From Chloroflexota bacterium (lineage in GTDB: Bacteria > Chloroflexota > Anaerolineae > UBA7937 > B3-Chlor), in NCBI GenBank assembly GCA_030613785.1, contig JAUWLF010000001.1:79371-143370 (forward strand): a DNA stretch of 64,000 bases, given 5' to 3'. Numbering within the stretch: position 1 is the stretch's first letter; every line of letters starts with the position of its first letter. The translations under genes were made by a program, and so were the position numbers. Shown one piece after another: positions 1 to 7,528 of the stretch. The notes under the pieces were generated by a model. That model saw only the letters and a program-made list of their open reading frames with translations. It searched no databases and was not told the origin of the DNA.

Positions 1-305
1 GCGACCTGCATGGCCAAGTCGTGAGCTAACTCTCGAAAATCGGCGGTGCGAGCGACGAAATCCGTTTCACAGTTCACCTCCAGAAGAACCCCCAGCTTCC
101 CTCCAGCGTGTATGTATGCCTCCACCAGTCCTTCACTAGCCTCACGCCCAGCCTTCTTCGCAGCAACAGCCAGCCCTTTTTTTCTCAGAAGCTCCGTGGC
201 CTTTTCCGAATCGCCACCCACTTCTTCGAGGGCATTCCTGCAATCGAGAACCCCCGCTCCCGTTTGCTGACGCAGATCTTTCACTTGTTCAATGCTGATG
301 GCCAT
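1..305 (-). CDS. tsf: Elongation factor Ts, N-terminal part (cut by window edge)
   Basis: EF-Ts is the guanine nucleotide exchange factor that recycles EF-Tu-GDP during translation. The reverse strand reads [20 protein letters not shown] at the start, the UBA-like N-terminal domain with the family signature around LRQQTGAG. It continues through a [16 protein letters not shown] segment, the conserved second EF-Ts signature. About 101 residues are visible and the rest lies before base 1. The ATG follows the rpsB TAG stop directly, so the two genes are transcribed together in the usual rpsB-tsf order. Family assignment is seen in the sequence; function is by homology. Confidence 0.95.
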   Translation of the reverse strand, partial: MAISIEQVKDLRQQTGAGVLDCRNALEEVGGDSEKATELLRKKGLAVAAKKAGREASEGLVEAYIHAGGKLGVLLEVNCETDFVARTADFRELAHDLAMQV

Positions 306-1289
306 CTACTCTCCTTCACCCGTTTCGCCCACAGCCGTCGGTCCTGCACTTGGTTCGCCACCATCGTCGGGTTGCGAGTGCCCAGATGGATCCGTGACTT
401 CCTCCTTCACCCGTTCCTCCGCCGCTGGTGCCAGTTCCTCGCTGGGGCGGATCTCCTCGACTTCCACTGTCACTTCTGCCGCCGGCTTCTCACTATCACC
501 CAGCGACTCCTCAGCCTCTGCAGACGGTTCCCGCTCAGCCACGTACTCTGTCCACTCCTCGCCGGCCTCCAGAGCCTCTTCTTCCTCTTCGGCCAGGAGG
601 GCTGCACGTGTCTGCTGACCCTCTATGACAGCATCAGCTAGCTTGTTTGAGATCAGCTTAATGGAGCGAATGGCATCATCGTTGGCAGGAACGACGTGAT
701 CTATGGGTGTGGGATCACAGTTGGTGTCAACCATAGCTACGATAGGGATTCCCAGCTTGTTCGCCTCCTTGACCGCAATCTGCTCCCGGCGGATGTCGGT
801 TATGAACACCAAGCTGGGCAATCGATTCATGCTCTTGATTCCACCCAACCTGCGGTTCAGCTTGGCCATCTTTCGCTCCAGGCCAAGGATTTCCTTCTTC
901 GTCAGTTTCTCGAACTCTCCCTTTTCGTGTCTCTGTTCCAGATCTATGAGGTAGTCGATGCGCTGGCGAATGGTGCGAAAGTTAGTCAAGGTGCCCCCTA
1001 GCCAGCGCTGGTTCACGTACGGCATTCCACATCTCTCGGCAGCCTCAGCCATATTCTCCTGCGCCTGCCGTTTCGTGCCAACGAAAAGAAGCAGGCCACC
1101 ATTGCTGATGTCGTTGCTGATCAACTCGTGTACCGCCTCCAGACTCCTCACAGTCTGCTGTATGTCTATGATGTGTATACCGTTCCGCTCGGTAAAAATG
1201 TAGGAACGCATCTTCGGATGCCACCGTTTGACGCGATGACCGAAATGTACGCCCGCTTCCAACAACTCCTTCATCTGTACGATCGCCAT
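306..1289 (-). CDS. rpsB: 30S ribosomal protein S2 with long acidic C-terminal tail
   Basis: S2 is a structural protein of the small ribosomal subunit, bound on the back of the head-body junction. The 327-residue product has the canonical start with GVHFGH and RWHPKM, then FVGTKRQAQ and [11 protein letters not shown], and the [11 protein letters not shown] and VDTNCDP segments. The usual S2 core ends near residue 232. The remaining ~95 residues are a Glu/Pro/Ala-rich, strongly acidic tail that typical 240-260-residue S2 proteins lack. It is followed without a gap by tsf. A promoter lies about 130 nt upstream, leaving a leader long enough for autoregulation, but no S2-binding motif was recognised. 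Confidence 0.97.
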   Translation of the reverse strand: MAIVQMKELLEAGVHFGHRVKRWHPKMRSYIFTERNGIHIIDIQQTVRSLEAVHELISNDISNGGLLLFVGTKRQAQENMAEAAERCGMPYVNQRWLGGTLTNFRTIRQRIDYLIDLEQRHEKGEFEKLTKKEILGLERKMAKLNRRLGGIKSMNRLPSLVFITDIRREQIAVKEANKLGIPIVAMVDTNCDPTPIDHVVPANDDAIRSIKLISNKLADAVIEGQQTRAALLAEEEEEALEAGEEWTEYVAEREPSAEAEESLGDSEKPAAEVTVEVEEIRPSEELAPAAEERVKEEVTDPSGHSQPDDGGEPSAGPTAVGETGEGE

Positions 1290-1420
1290 GCTTTGGTTTC
1301 CTCTTTCGTTTTAGACTTCCGCCGTCTTCATCCCAACCAGAGACCGCGCCGGACCACCCGTGAGCCAGCGAGGCACCCCCCGCCTGGTCAGAAGGCGTGT
1401 TTTATCACCTCATCTGCTAT

Positions 1421-1449
1421 ATCATATCACATGGCGGCCCAGCAAGCAA
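1421..1449 (-). promoter_or_regulatory. Promoter for rpsB-tsf
   Basis: Reading the minus strand, TTGCTT (1444-1449) and TATGAT (1421-1426) are separated by 17 bp, a good sigma-70-type arrangement. Transcription would begin near 1414, giving a ~125-nt leader before the rpsB ATG. The element lies back to back with the promoter of the plus-strand gene at 1542. Confidence 0.6.
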
Positions 1450-1464
1450 GCTGCTTCGCCAGGT

Positions 1465-1493
1465 TTGAGCTTGCTTTCAATCTGTGATATACT
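1465..1493 (+). promoter_or_regulatory. Promoter for the Trm112-like gene
   Basis: TTGAGC (1465-1470) and TATACT (1488-1493) are 17 bp apart. The predicted start is near 1500, about 40 nt before the ATG at 1542. It diverges from the rpsB promoter with 15 bp between the two -35 boxes. Confidence 0.55.
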
Positions 1494-1541
1494 GAATCAG
1501 TAGTACCCATCTGCACGGGACAGGGAGGACAATCAAGCGAA

Positions 1542-1742
1542 ATGATCAGCGATGACTTACTGGCTATCTTGGCTTGCCCAGCGTGCAAGGAGAAAGTAGA
1601 ACTGGTCAATGAAACCTGGCTAGTCTGCACTAACAACGAATGTCGCCGCAAGTACCCCATACGTGACGGCATCCCGATTATGCTCATCGAGGAAGGTGAC
1701 CAGTACATCGATACACCCGTCGAGGACTTGGGGACGCCCTGA
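1542..1742 (+). CDS. Trm112-like zinc-binding protein (UPF0434 family)
   Basis: A 66-residue protein with LLAILACPACKEKVEL near the N-terminus, a second pair of cysteines around residues 28-34 (VCTNNECRRKYPI), and DGIPIML in the C-terminal half. This is the complete Trm112/YcaR pattern. Eukaryotic and archaeal Trm112 activates methyltransferases; the role of stand-alone bacterial members is less settled. A GGAGG sequence precedes the ATG, and a promoter is present upstream. The gene is probably single or joined loosely to the next plus-strand gene. Confidence 0.85.
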   Translation: MISDDLLAILACPACKEKVELVNETWLVCTNNECRRKYPIRDGIPIMLIEEGDQYIDTPVEDLGTP

Positions 1743-1925
1743 TCCCGCCGAAGCGATCCATTTGGAGGCGTGGGTGGTGCGAGGAGTCGTCCGACCTCGG
1801 CGAGGGCGCGGGCCCCGGTCGCGACACCTAGGTAACGCCAGTGCGTGAGGAGCGCCTCAGGATCGATCCAGCGGCTTCAGTTGCAGCGAAGCCGGCACAG
1901 GTGCAACAGAGGGAGGAATTCGAGA

Positions 1926-2177
1926 GTGGCCGAGAAAGAGATCGGAAGAGTGACCAACTACTTCTCCAAAATAGGGGTTGCGGTCATCAAGCTGACCGCA
2001 CCACTGAAACTGGGAGATGAGGTTCGCATCCGAGGTGGCACACGCGACTTTCAGCAGACGGTGGAATCCATGCAAGTGGAACACCAGCCCATCGAAGAGG
2101 CCGCGCCTGGTCAGGAGATAGCGCTCAAGCTTGACCAGAAAGCGCGCGTCAACGACAAGGTCTACAAAGTGGAGTAG
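1926..2177 (+). CDS. Translation elongation factor-like protein (EF-Tu domain 2-type barrel)
   Basis: An 83-residue protein starting at GTG 1926, chosen because GGGAGG lies 9-14 nt upstream and the product then begins (M)AEKEIGRVTNYFSKIGVAV. The body (LKLGDEVRIRGGTRDFQQ, VESMQVEHQPIEEAAPGQ, VNDKVYKV) is a single beta-barrel of the type found as domain 2 of translational GTPases, without any GTPase domain. Short free-standing members occur in bacteria and archaea and are annotated only as elongation-factor-like. Its biochemical role is unknown. An in-frame upstream start at 1845 would add residues of no recognisable character. Confidence 0.8.
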   Translation: MAEKEIGRVTNYFSKIGVAVIKLTAPLKLGDEVRIRGGTRDFQQTVESMQVEHQPIEEAAPGQEIALKLDQKARVNDKVYKVE

Positions 2178-2577
2178 CGGTCGACTCGCGCTCGGAGGCA
2201 GACGCTAGTCGGAGAACGAAGGAAGCCAACAACTCACGTCAATTGCAAGAGCCAGGAGACGACGACAGACCCATGCTCTTGCGTGCCCCGAGACTGATCC
2301 CACATGAGTATGCTCGTGACGCCGCCATCGCCCACCCACGTCATCGCGCACATGACGCTCGCTGGTGAAGAGAACACAATCGCGAATAACGAGTGCAATG
2401 AGAGACGAGGTTCCGGCACCTCGTCTCACACTAAGGAGGAAAAAGAGGAGAAGCTTCCTCTACCCCAATCGTAGTGAGAACGGGGATGCTAGTCCATAGT
2501 ACGTTGTTCCTATTTCCCGCGCAGCGCTTCGCAAGGCCGAGTGGAGTGGAACTCACCGAACAGACCTGGAGGAGACA
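2178..2577. other. 400-bp gap, no gene; one perfect hairpin
   Basis: No reading frame here has coding character on either strand. The only strong structure is a perfect 10-bp inverted repeat at 2402-2411 and 2418-2427 (GAGACGAGGT / ACCTCGTCTC) around a 6-nt loop. It has no T-tract after it, so it is not a standard intrinsic terminator. It could be a leader structure of the osmC-cooC group. No promoter was convincing. Confidence 0.5.
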
Positions 2578-2997
2578 GTGGCACGAGCCGAGATAAGGTG
2601 GACCGGAAGAGGAGAGTTCGTAGGCACAGATAGCACTAAGCACAGTGTCGTCATGTCTACTCAGGACGAGGAAAACGCGACAGGTATGAAGCCTTCAGAG
2701 CTCCTGCTGGTGGGCCTTGGAGGATGCACGGGTGTGGATGTCGTCTCCATACTCAGGAAACGAAGGCAGGAACTCACCGGCCTGAGAATCGAGGTGACTG
2801 GCGAACAGGATCCTGATCCACCATGGACCTACCGCAAGATCCACCTGGAGTATACCCTGCGTGGAAAAGGGCTCTCGGAGCCCGCGGTCGAACGAGCCAT
2901 CAAGCTCTCAGAGGAGAAGTACTGTTCCATCAGTACCACCATCTCAGGAGTAGCCGAGGTGACTACCAGCTTCCGCATTGTCGAGGACGAAGCGTGA
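2578..2997 (+). CDS. OsmC family protein
   Basis: A 139-residue protein that starts at GTG 2578, 3 nt after a GGAGGAGA stretch. It shows the OsmC/Ohr fold landmarks: an N-terminal beta hairpin, then KPSELLLVGLGGCTGVDVVSIL, which places a single cysteine (about residue 49) at the start of the central helix, and a C-terminal AIKLSEEKYCSI segment with the second cysteine. Family members are peroxidases that reduce organic hydroperoxides with this cysteine pair, or act in sulfur-related chemistry. The cysteines are in the expected places, so peroxidase activity is plausible. The gene precedes cooC1 by 94 bp on the same strand. Confidence 0.88.
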   Translation: MARAEIRWTGRGEFVGTDSTKHSVVMSTQDEENATGMKPSELLLVGLGGCTGVDVVSILRKRRQELTGLRIEVTGEQDPDPPWTYRKIHLEYTLRGKGLSEPAVERAIKLSEEKYCSISTTISGVAEVTTSFRIVEDEA

Positions 2998-3091
2998 CCC
3001 AGAAGTTGATGCGCCATACTCCGAAATGAAGCTGCTGGTGTTCGCTGACAATATGCACACGATGGATTGGGGAGTTCGATAGGGAGATGTC

Positions 3092-3877
3092 ATGGCAAAG
3101 GTCATAGCTGTTGCTGGAAAGGGCGGCACGGGCAAGACCCTAGTGTCCGCTTTGTTGATTAAGTACCTCATTGACGACAAACGAGGATTAGTGTTGGCCG
3201 TAGACGCCGATCCCAGCACCAATCTGGACCTCACCCTGGGTACCTCTATCGAAGAGACCGTGGGCGATATTCGCGAGGATACCTCGCAACAGGTAAGCTC
3301 CGGAACCTTCATGCCCGGCATCAGCAAGCCTGACTACCTAGAGTTGAGGATCAATCAGGCCCTAGTCGAAGAGAAGGGTTTCGATCTGCTCGCCATGGGC
3401 CGTCCCGAGGGCCCAGGATGCTACTGCGCGGCCAATAGCATGCTGCGCCTCAGCATCGATCGCCTCTCCAAGTCGTATGAATATGTGGTGATAGATAATG
3501 AGGCTGGATTGGAACACCTGAGTCGGCGGACGACACAAAACGTGGACTTGCTGCTCATAGTCTCTGACCCCACTCTCAGAGGCCTGGCGACCGCAGACAG
3601 AGTGGCCCATTTGATACACGAGCTAAGGACCCAAGTCGGGCATATACGCCTGATTGTGAACCGCGTACCGATAGACCAGAGCGGGGAACCGACTCTTGCT
3701 CCTCAGCTTCAGCAGTTCATCTCTGACAAGCAGCTGGAGCTGGCAGGTCTGATCCCCATAGATCCGCTGGTGGCTGAATACGATACCTTGGGCCGTCCCC
3801 TAGTGGAACTGCCCCAGGAGACACCTGCACGACGAGCGGTGAAAGCCGCTTTTGATTCGCTCGATGGACTGCTCTAG
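3092..3877 (+). CDS. CooC-type nickel-insertion ATPase 1 (CODH/ACS maturation factor)
   Basis: A MinD/ParA-fold ATPase of 261 residues. GKGGTGKT (residues 9-16) is the deviant Walker A, DADPSTNLDL follows beta strand 2, and VIDNEAGLEHLSR is the switch II region. CYC at residues 110-112 is the CxC motif through which CooC dimers bind nickel or zinc. CooC proteins load nickel into the C-cluster of carbon monoxide dehydrogenase using ATP. A second, different CooC follows 43 bp downstream. No CODH or ACS gene lies within the window, so the client enzyme must be elsewhere. Start ATG has AGGGAGAT upstream. Confidence 0.88.
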   Translation: MAKVIAVAGKGGTGKTLVSALLIKYLIDDKRGLVLAVDADPSTNLDLTLGTSIEETVGDIREDTSQQVSSGTFMPGISKPDYLELRINQALVEEKGFDLLAMGRPEGPGCYCAANSMLRLSIDRLSKSYEYVVIDNEAGLEHLSRRTTQNVDLLLIVSDPTLRGLATADRVAHLIHELRTQVGHIRLIVNRVPIDQSGEPTLAPQLQQFISDKQLELAGLIPIDPLVAEYDTLGRPLVELPQETPARRAVKAAFDSLDGLL

Positions 3878-3920
3878 CGCCGCCAGTTCGCGTCCCTACT
3901 CATAGGATCAAGGAGGCACT

Positions 3921-4709
3921 GTGTCCAAAATAGCGGTGACCGGAAAAGGTGGGGTGGGGAAGACCACCCTGACCAGTCTGCTAGCCCACACCTACGTCCA
4001 GCAGGGAAGGAAGGTCATGGTCATCGATGCCGACCCCTCTCCCAACCTGGCGTGGGCCCTCGGGTTTCCCCCCGAACTCGTGGCGCAGATCACCCCCATC
4101 GCCGAGATGGAAGATCTGATCGAAGAGCGAACCGGTGCCAAGCCAGGCGGCGTCGGTGGCTGGTTCAAGATGAACCCCAAGGTGGACGACATCCCCGACC
4201 GCCTCAGTGCCACACACCATGGCATTAGGCTGCTGCAACTGGGGACTGTGAAGAAGGGCGGGGCAGGCTGCATTTGCCCGGAAAGCGTCCTACTCAAGAC
4301 CCTGGTGACCCACCTCTTGCTCGATCGTACATCGGAAGAGGTGATCATGGACATGGAGGCCGGTGTAGAACACCTGGGTCGTGCTACCGCCCAGGCGGTG
4401 GACGCCTTCCTGATCGTGGTGGAACCAGGCCGCCGCAGCCTGCAGACCGCGGAGTTGATCCAGTCTCTAGCGCACGACATCGGCATCCCTCGCCTCTATC
4501 TGGTCGGCAACGCAGTTCGTGACGAGAGAGACCGTGAGTTCATCCGCCAGCACGGACCCGACCTCCCCATCCTCGGCTTCTTGTCCTACAGCCCCGAAGC
4601 CATAGAGGCTGACATGAAGGGCGTGGCCATCTTCGACATGTCCCCTCAGTTGGTGAGCGAGACCCAGCTCATAGTGGCGGAGTTGGACAAGATGAACCCC
4701 AGCGCCTGA
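3921..4709 (+). CDS. CooC-type nickel-insertion ATPase 2
   Basis: A 262-residue relative of the preceding gene, starting at GTG 3921 behind AAGGAGG. It has GKGGVGKT at residues 8-15, DADPSPNL near residue 37, a CxC motif (CIC, 117-119) and MDMEAGVEHLGRATAQ as switch II. The region at residues 60-95 (IEERTGAKPG, MNPKVDDIPD) is typical of CODH-linked CooC. The two copies are too divergent to be a recent duplication, and organisms with CODH/ACS often carry several CooC paralogues. Which nickel site each serves cannot be told from sequence. Confidence 0.88.
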   Translation: MSKIAVTGKGGVGKTTLTSLLAHTYVQQGRKVMVIDADPSPNLAWALGFPPELVAQITPIAEMEDLIEERTGAKPGGVGGWFKMNPKVDDIPDRLSATHHGIRLLQLGTVKKGGAGCICPESVLLKTLVTHLLLDRTSEEVIMDMEAGVEHLGRATAQAVDAFLIVVEPGRRSLQTAELIQSLAHDIGIPRLYLVGNAVRDERDREFIRQHGPDLPILGFLSYSPEAIEADMKGVAIFDMSPQLVSETQLIVAELDKMNPSA

Positions 4710-4830
4710 GGCGACCGCAAACAAGCACCGCCAACTGACCCCAGCAACGAACCTCCCAAGAAGCTCACTACTGGAGCGTGTCCACACGCAATCTGGTTGT
4801 GAGCTTTTCGTGTCTGCATATCTCTCGCAC

Positions 4831-4859
4831 TTGACATATTGTCGCAGTTATGCTATGCT
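4831..4859 (+). promoter_or_regulatory. Promoter for the Fur-family gene
   Basis: TTGACA (4831-4836), 17 bp, TATGCT (4854-4859): a near-consensus housekeeping promoter. The predicted transcript starts about 17 nt before the ATG at 4883. The spacer and flanks are AT-rich compared with their surroundings. No clear Fur-box palindrome was identified. Confidence 0.7.
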
Positions 4860-4882
4860 TGTATCTGCTAAATGGAGGTACC

Positions 4883-5311
4883 ATGACCCATCACCACGAG
4901 GTAGCCGAAGCTCTGCAGCAGATAGGATACCGACTCACTCCTCAGCGGATGATGATTCTGGACGCCATCGCGGACAGCGGCGGCCACGTCAGCGCCGAGG
5001 AGATCCATGAGAGAGTTCGCGCCGCCTATCCATACCTCGACATCTCCACCGTGTACCGCACACTGGACCTGCTGAAGACCCTGCATCTGGTGAGCGAGAC
5101 GGATATGGGTCGAGGGCACGCCCAGTACGAGCTACTCAGCAAGGGGCTCCACCACCACCTGATCTGCACCGAATGCGGCAAGATACTGGATGTGGACAAC
5201 TCGTTCCTGGATCCCCTCAGGCGCGCCATAGAGGCCGAATACGACTTTCACGCCGAGATAGAGCACCTGGCTGTCTTTGGCATTTGTGGTGACTGTGAAG
5301 GCGATGTTTGA
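4883..5311 (+). CDS. Fur-family metal-responsive transcriptional regulator
   Basis: A 142-residue repressor-type protein. The start at 4883 is chosen over an in-frame ATG at 4850 because GGAGG lies at 4874-4878 and the -10 box overlaps the upstream ATG. The N-terminal winged helix contains GYRLTPQRMMIL and ISTVYRTLDLL, the Fur recognition helix. The C-terminal dimerisation domain has HHHLICTECGKI and FGICGDC, two CxxC pairs (95/98 and 135/138) that form the structural zinc site. Metal specificity (iron, zinc, nickel or peroxide) cannot be read directly. Its place between two nickel ATPases and a nickel/cobalt importer makes a nickel-responsive role (Nur-like) attractive, but that is inference. 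Confidence 0.9.
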   Translation: MTHHHEVAEALQQIGYRLTPQRMMILDAIADSGGHVSAEEIHERVRAAYPYLDISTVYRTLDLLKTLHLVSETDMGRGHAQYELLSKGLHHHLICTECGKILDVDNSFLDPLRRAIEAEYDFHAEIEHLAVFGICGDCEGDV

Positions 5312-5391
5312 GGACGGGCGGGCAAGAGGGCCAAACAACGACGAACCCTGTGTTGGGCCAATGCTTTCTTGCCTGGACAGACAAGGAGGTG

Positions 5392-5499
5392 ATGCCAGTG
5401 ACCAAGTAGGTGCGCGCCGACAAGTCCGCGCGCAGTAAACTGACCGATCTCTCAGCCCGGCGGGCCGTGGCCTCTGTATCGGTGGGCATTCTGCCCACC
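5392..5499 (+). promoter_or_regulatory. Possible leader of the metal-transport operon: five-codon ORF and hairpin
   Basis: AAGGAGG directly precedes ATG 5392, which opens a frame of only five sense codons (Met-Pro-Val-Thr-Lys) ending in TAG at 5407-5409. About 70 nt on is a perfect 7-bp hairpin, GGTGGGC (5481-5487) / GCCCACC (5493-5499). The next gene starts at 5552. A strong ribosome site with almost no coding sequence suggests a leader peptide, but it could be chance. No cobalamin box (GCCACTG type) was found, so a B12 riboswitch is unlikely. Confidence 0.3.
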
Positions 5500-5551
5500 A
5501 CATGTGGGATCTTTGGCCAAGAGAAGGCCAAGACACAAGGAGGAAAGTTCC

Positions 5552-6349
5552 GTGAAGAAACTGCTTCTTGGTACCGTGATTCTGATCCTCGCTCTCACAG
5601 CCATCATGGCCGGGTGTGCTCCCTCTGCCCAGACGGGGACCCTCCAGTTCAACGCTAATGGAGAGGACTTCGTCCGTCAGGGCTTCGTCTCCAAGGACGG
5701 TTGGGCCATCACCTTCGATCACGTCTACGTCACACTCGCTGACATCACGGCCTATCAGGCCAGCCCCCCTTACGAACCGGCAGAGGGCGGCGAGCTCCAA
5801 GCCGAGGCGCAGGTCAACCTGCCGGGGACACATACTCTGGATCTGGCGGAGGGCGGCGAGGATGCCCCTCCCATCTTCGTGGGCGAGGTGAAGGATGCGG
5901 CTGCGGGCCACTACAACGCCCTCGCCTGGAAGATGGTCCAGGCGGCCGAGGGTCGCACCAGTGGCTACTCCCTGGTCATCATCGGCACGGCCGAGAAGGA
6001 CGGCCAGACGGTCAACTTCACCATCAAGGTAGAGCAAGAATATGAATACACCTGTGGGGAGTTCGTCGGCGATGAACGCAAAGGCATCTTGGAGGATGGC
6101 GGCACCGCCGACTTGGAGATGACCTTCCACTTCGATCACGTCTTCGGCGACGCTGAGACACCCCCAGATGACGACCTCAACGTTATGGCTCTGGGCTTCG
6201 AGCCTTTCGCCGCGGTCGCGGAGGCTGGGACGTTGGACGCCGATCTCGCTGGCCTGGAAGCCATGTTCTCCTCGGACGACTATCAGAAAATGGAGGATAT
6301 CCTCCTCACCCTGGGCCACGTCGGCGAGGGCCATTGCCATTGCCGTTAG
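5552..6349 (+). CDS. Lipoprotein of unknown function heading the nickel/cobalt transport operon
   Basis: 265 residues from GTG 5552, set by AAGGAGGAAAG upstream. A hydrophobic signal peptide ends in MAGC, so Cys 22 is the likely lipidated residue. The mature part is acidic and beta-rich, with WAITFDHVYVTLADI and an MTFHFDHVFG segment, reminiscent of DUF4382-type extracellular domains (a weak resemblance). The C-terminus is GEGHCHCR, with alternating His and Cys that could bind a metal. It lies 100 bp upstream of the CbiL-like gene on the same strand. A role as an extracellular metal-capturing accessory of the importer is inference. Confidence 0.75.
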   Translation: MKKLLLGTVILILALTAIMAGCAPSAQTGTLQFNANGEDFVRQGFVSKDGWAITFDHVYVTLADITAYQASPPYEPAEGGELQAEAQVNLPGTHTLDLAEGGEDAPPIFVGEVKDAAAGHYNALAWKMVQAAEGRTSGYSLVIIGTAEKDGQTVNFTIKVEQEYEYTCGEFVGDERKGILEDGGTADLEMTFHFDHVFGDAETPPDDDLNVMALGFEPFAAVAEAGTLDADLAGLEAMFSSDDYQKMEDILLTLGHVGEGHCHCR

Positions 6350-6449
6350 CTTCTCGGCTTGACCTGTCTCCTCTCACTTGCCTCCTCTCCTCAGAGTTCA
6401 GAGAGGAGAGGAGGCTCAATCCGGTAGACTGAGGAAGGACATTGTAGAG

Positions 6450-6890
6450 ATGAAAGGCAGAGTTCTTGCTGTTCTGTTTGTCCTGCTTCTCGCCCTGGGC
6501 GTGTCGGCGACGGCGTATGCCCACGGCGTGACACTCGAATACGAGATCAACGTAGTGATCGAGATACTCGCCGCCTTCGATACCGGCGAGCCGATGGCCG
6601 AAGCCCAGGTCACAGTCTACGCTCCGGACGACCCCTCCACCCCGTGGCTCATAGGGGTCTGCGACGAGCAAGGTCGCTTCAACTTCACGCCCGATCCCTC
6701 CAAGTCGGGAATCTGGGACGTGCAGGTGCGGCACATGGGCCACGGCGGCATGATTCACATACCGGTTGGTGAGACCATGACACTGTCGGGAGGTACTGGC
6801 TACTCAGCCCCCCAGATCGCGCTCATGGCAGGGTGTGTGATCTGGGGCTTCGTCGGCACGGCGCTGTTCTTCGCGAAGAGGAGGGCGTAA
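6450..6890 (+). CDS. CbiL/NikL-like accessory protein of a nickel/cobalt ECF transporter
   Basis: 146 residues from ATG 6450 (GAGGAAGGA upstream). The signal peptide ends near AYA, and the mature protein then starts with His-Gly-Val. A carboxypeptidase-regulatory-like beta-sandwich follows (GEPMAEAQVTVYAPDD, DEQGRFNFTPD), then a C-terminal membrane helix (IALMAGCVIWGFVGTALFF) and a basic tail. This is the layout of the L component found with NikM/CbiM transporters. The stop overlaps the next ATG (TAATG), so it is translated with cbiM. The HMGHGGMIH stretch near residue 100 is His/Met-rich. Confidence 0.8.
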   Translation: MKGRVLAVLFVLLLALGVSATAYAHGVTLEYEINVVIEILAAFDTGEPMAEAQVTVYAPDDPSTPWLIGVCDEQGRFNFTPDPSKSGIWDVQVRHMGHGGMIHIPVGETMTLSGGTGYSAPQIALMAGCVIWGFVGTALFFAKRRA

Positions 6891-7528
6891 TGCACATTCC
6901 CGATGGCGTCCTGCCCACGGCCGTCTGCGTTGGGGGATATGCCACCACTGGGGCACTCACGTGGTATTCGCTCCGCAAAATGGGCCAGAAGGAGACCCCC
7001 CGGGAGGGCATCCCCAAGGCATCGATCTTCACCGCTGCCTTCTTCGTAGCCTCCTGGATCCACATTCCAATCCCTCCGACCAGCGTCCACCTGGTTTTGA
7101 ACGGACTTCTGGGCGTCGTCCTGGGCTACTATGCCTTCCCCGCTATCCTCATCGGCCTCTTTTTTCAGGCAGTCATGTTCCAGCACGGCGGCCTCACGAC
7201 CCTAGGAGTGAATGCTACGATCATGGGGGTGCCGGCGCTCCTGGCTTACTATCTATTTCGCGTCCGTAAGGTCTTCGACAAGGACAGCCGGAGCTGGACG
7301 GGGTTCTTTGGCTTCCTGGCTGGCGCCGGTGGTCTCGGGGTCGCGGCCCTCATGTCCTTCGTTCTCCTGGTGACCACCATCCCAGCGCATCTCGACGTCG
7401 AAGCGGAGCGTTTAGCCGTTTCGGTGCTCACCGTGGCTCACGTCCCGCTGATGATGATCGAGGGCGTCTTCACAGCCCTGGTCGTCCTTTTCCTCCAGCG
7501 GGTTCAGCCGGAACTCCTGGAGGATTGA
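6890..7528 (+). CDS. cbiM: Nickel/cobalt ECF transporter, substrate-capture subunit CbiM/NikM
   Basis: A 212-residue integral membrane protein beginning MHIPDGVL. The N-terminal Met-His pair is the metal ligand of CbiM and NikM proteins, which strongly supports the ATG at 6890. Several hydrophobic helices follow, with IPIPPTSVHLVLNGLLGVVLG and QHGGLTTLGVNATIMGVPALL, both conserved in the family. In this importer class the M subunit binds Ni(II) or Co(II) and the Q and O subunits energise transport. Sequence alone does not separate nickel from cobalt; the nearby CooC genes favour nickel. Confidence 0.93.
   Translation: MHIPDGVLPTAVCVGGYATTGALTWYSLRKMGQKETPREGIPKASIFTAAFFVASWIHIPIPPTSVHLVLNGLLGVVLGYYAFPAILIGLFFQAVMFQHGGLTTLGVNATIMGVPALLAYYLFRVRKVFDKDSRSWTGFFGFLAGAGGLGVAALMSFVLLVTTIPAHLDVEAERLAVSVLTVAHVPLMMIEGVFTALVVLFLQRVQPELLED

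Noticed and set aside
2535..2560. GAGTGGAAC upstream of osmC, resembling a T-box core
   Set aside because: The flanking T-box elements (specifier loop, AGGGTGG-ACCGCG) are absent and the downstream gene is not amino-acid related.
5312..5551. Cobalamin riboswitch ahead of the cbi-type operon
   Set aside because: No B12-box or conserved core motif was found; only a short hairpin and a mini-ORF are present.
5132..6340. Long minus-strand open frame (402 codons) opposite the Fur and lipoprotein genes
   Set aside because: It is antisense to two well-supported plus-strand genes, lacks a ribosome site and matches no family; third-position bias explains its openness.
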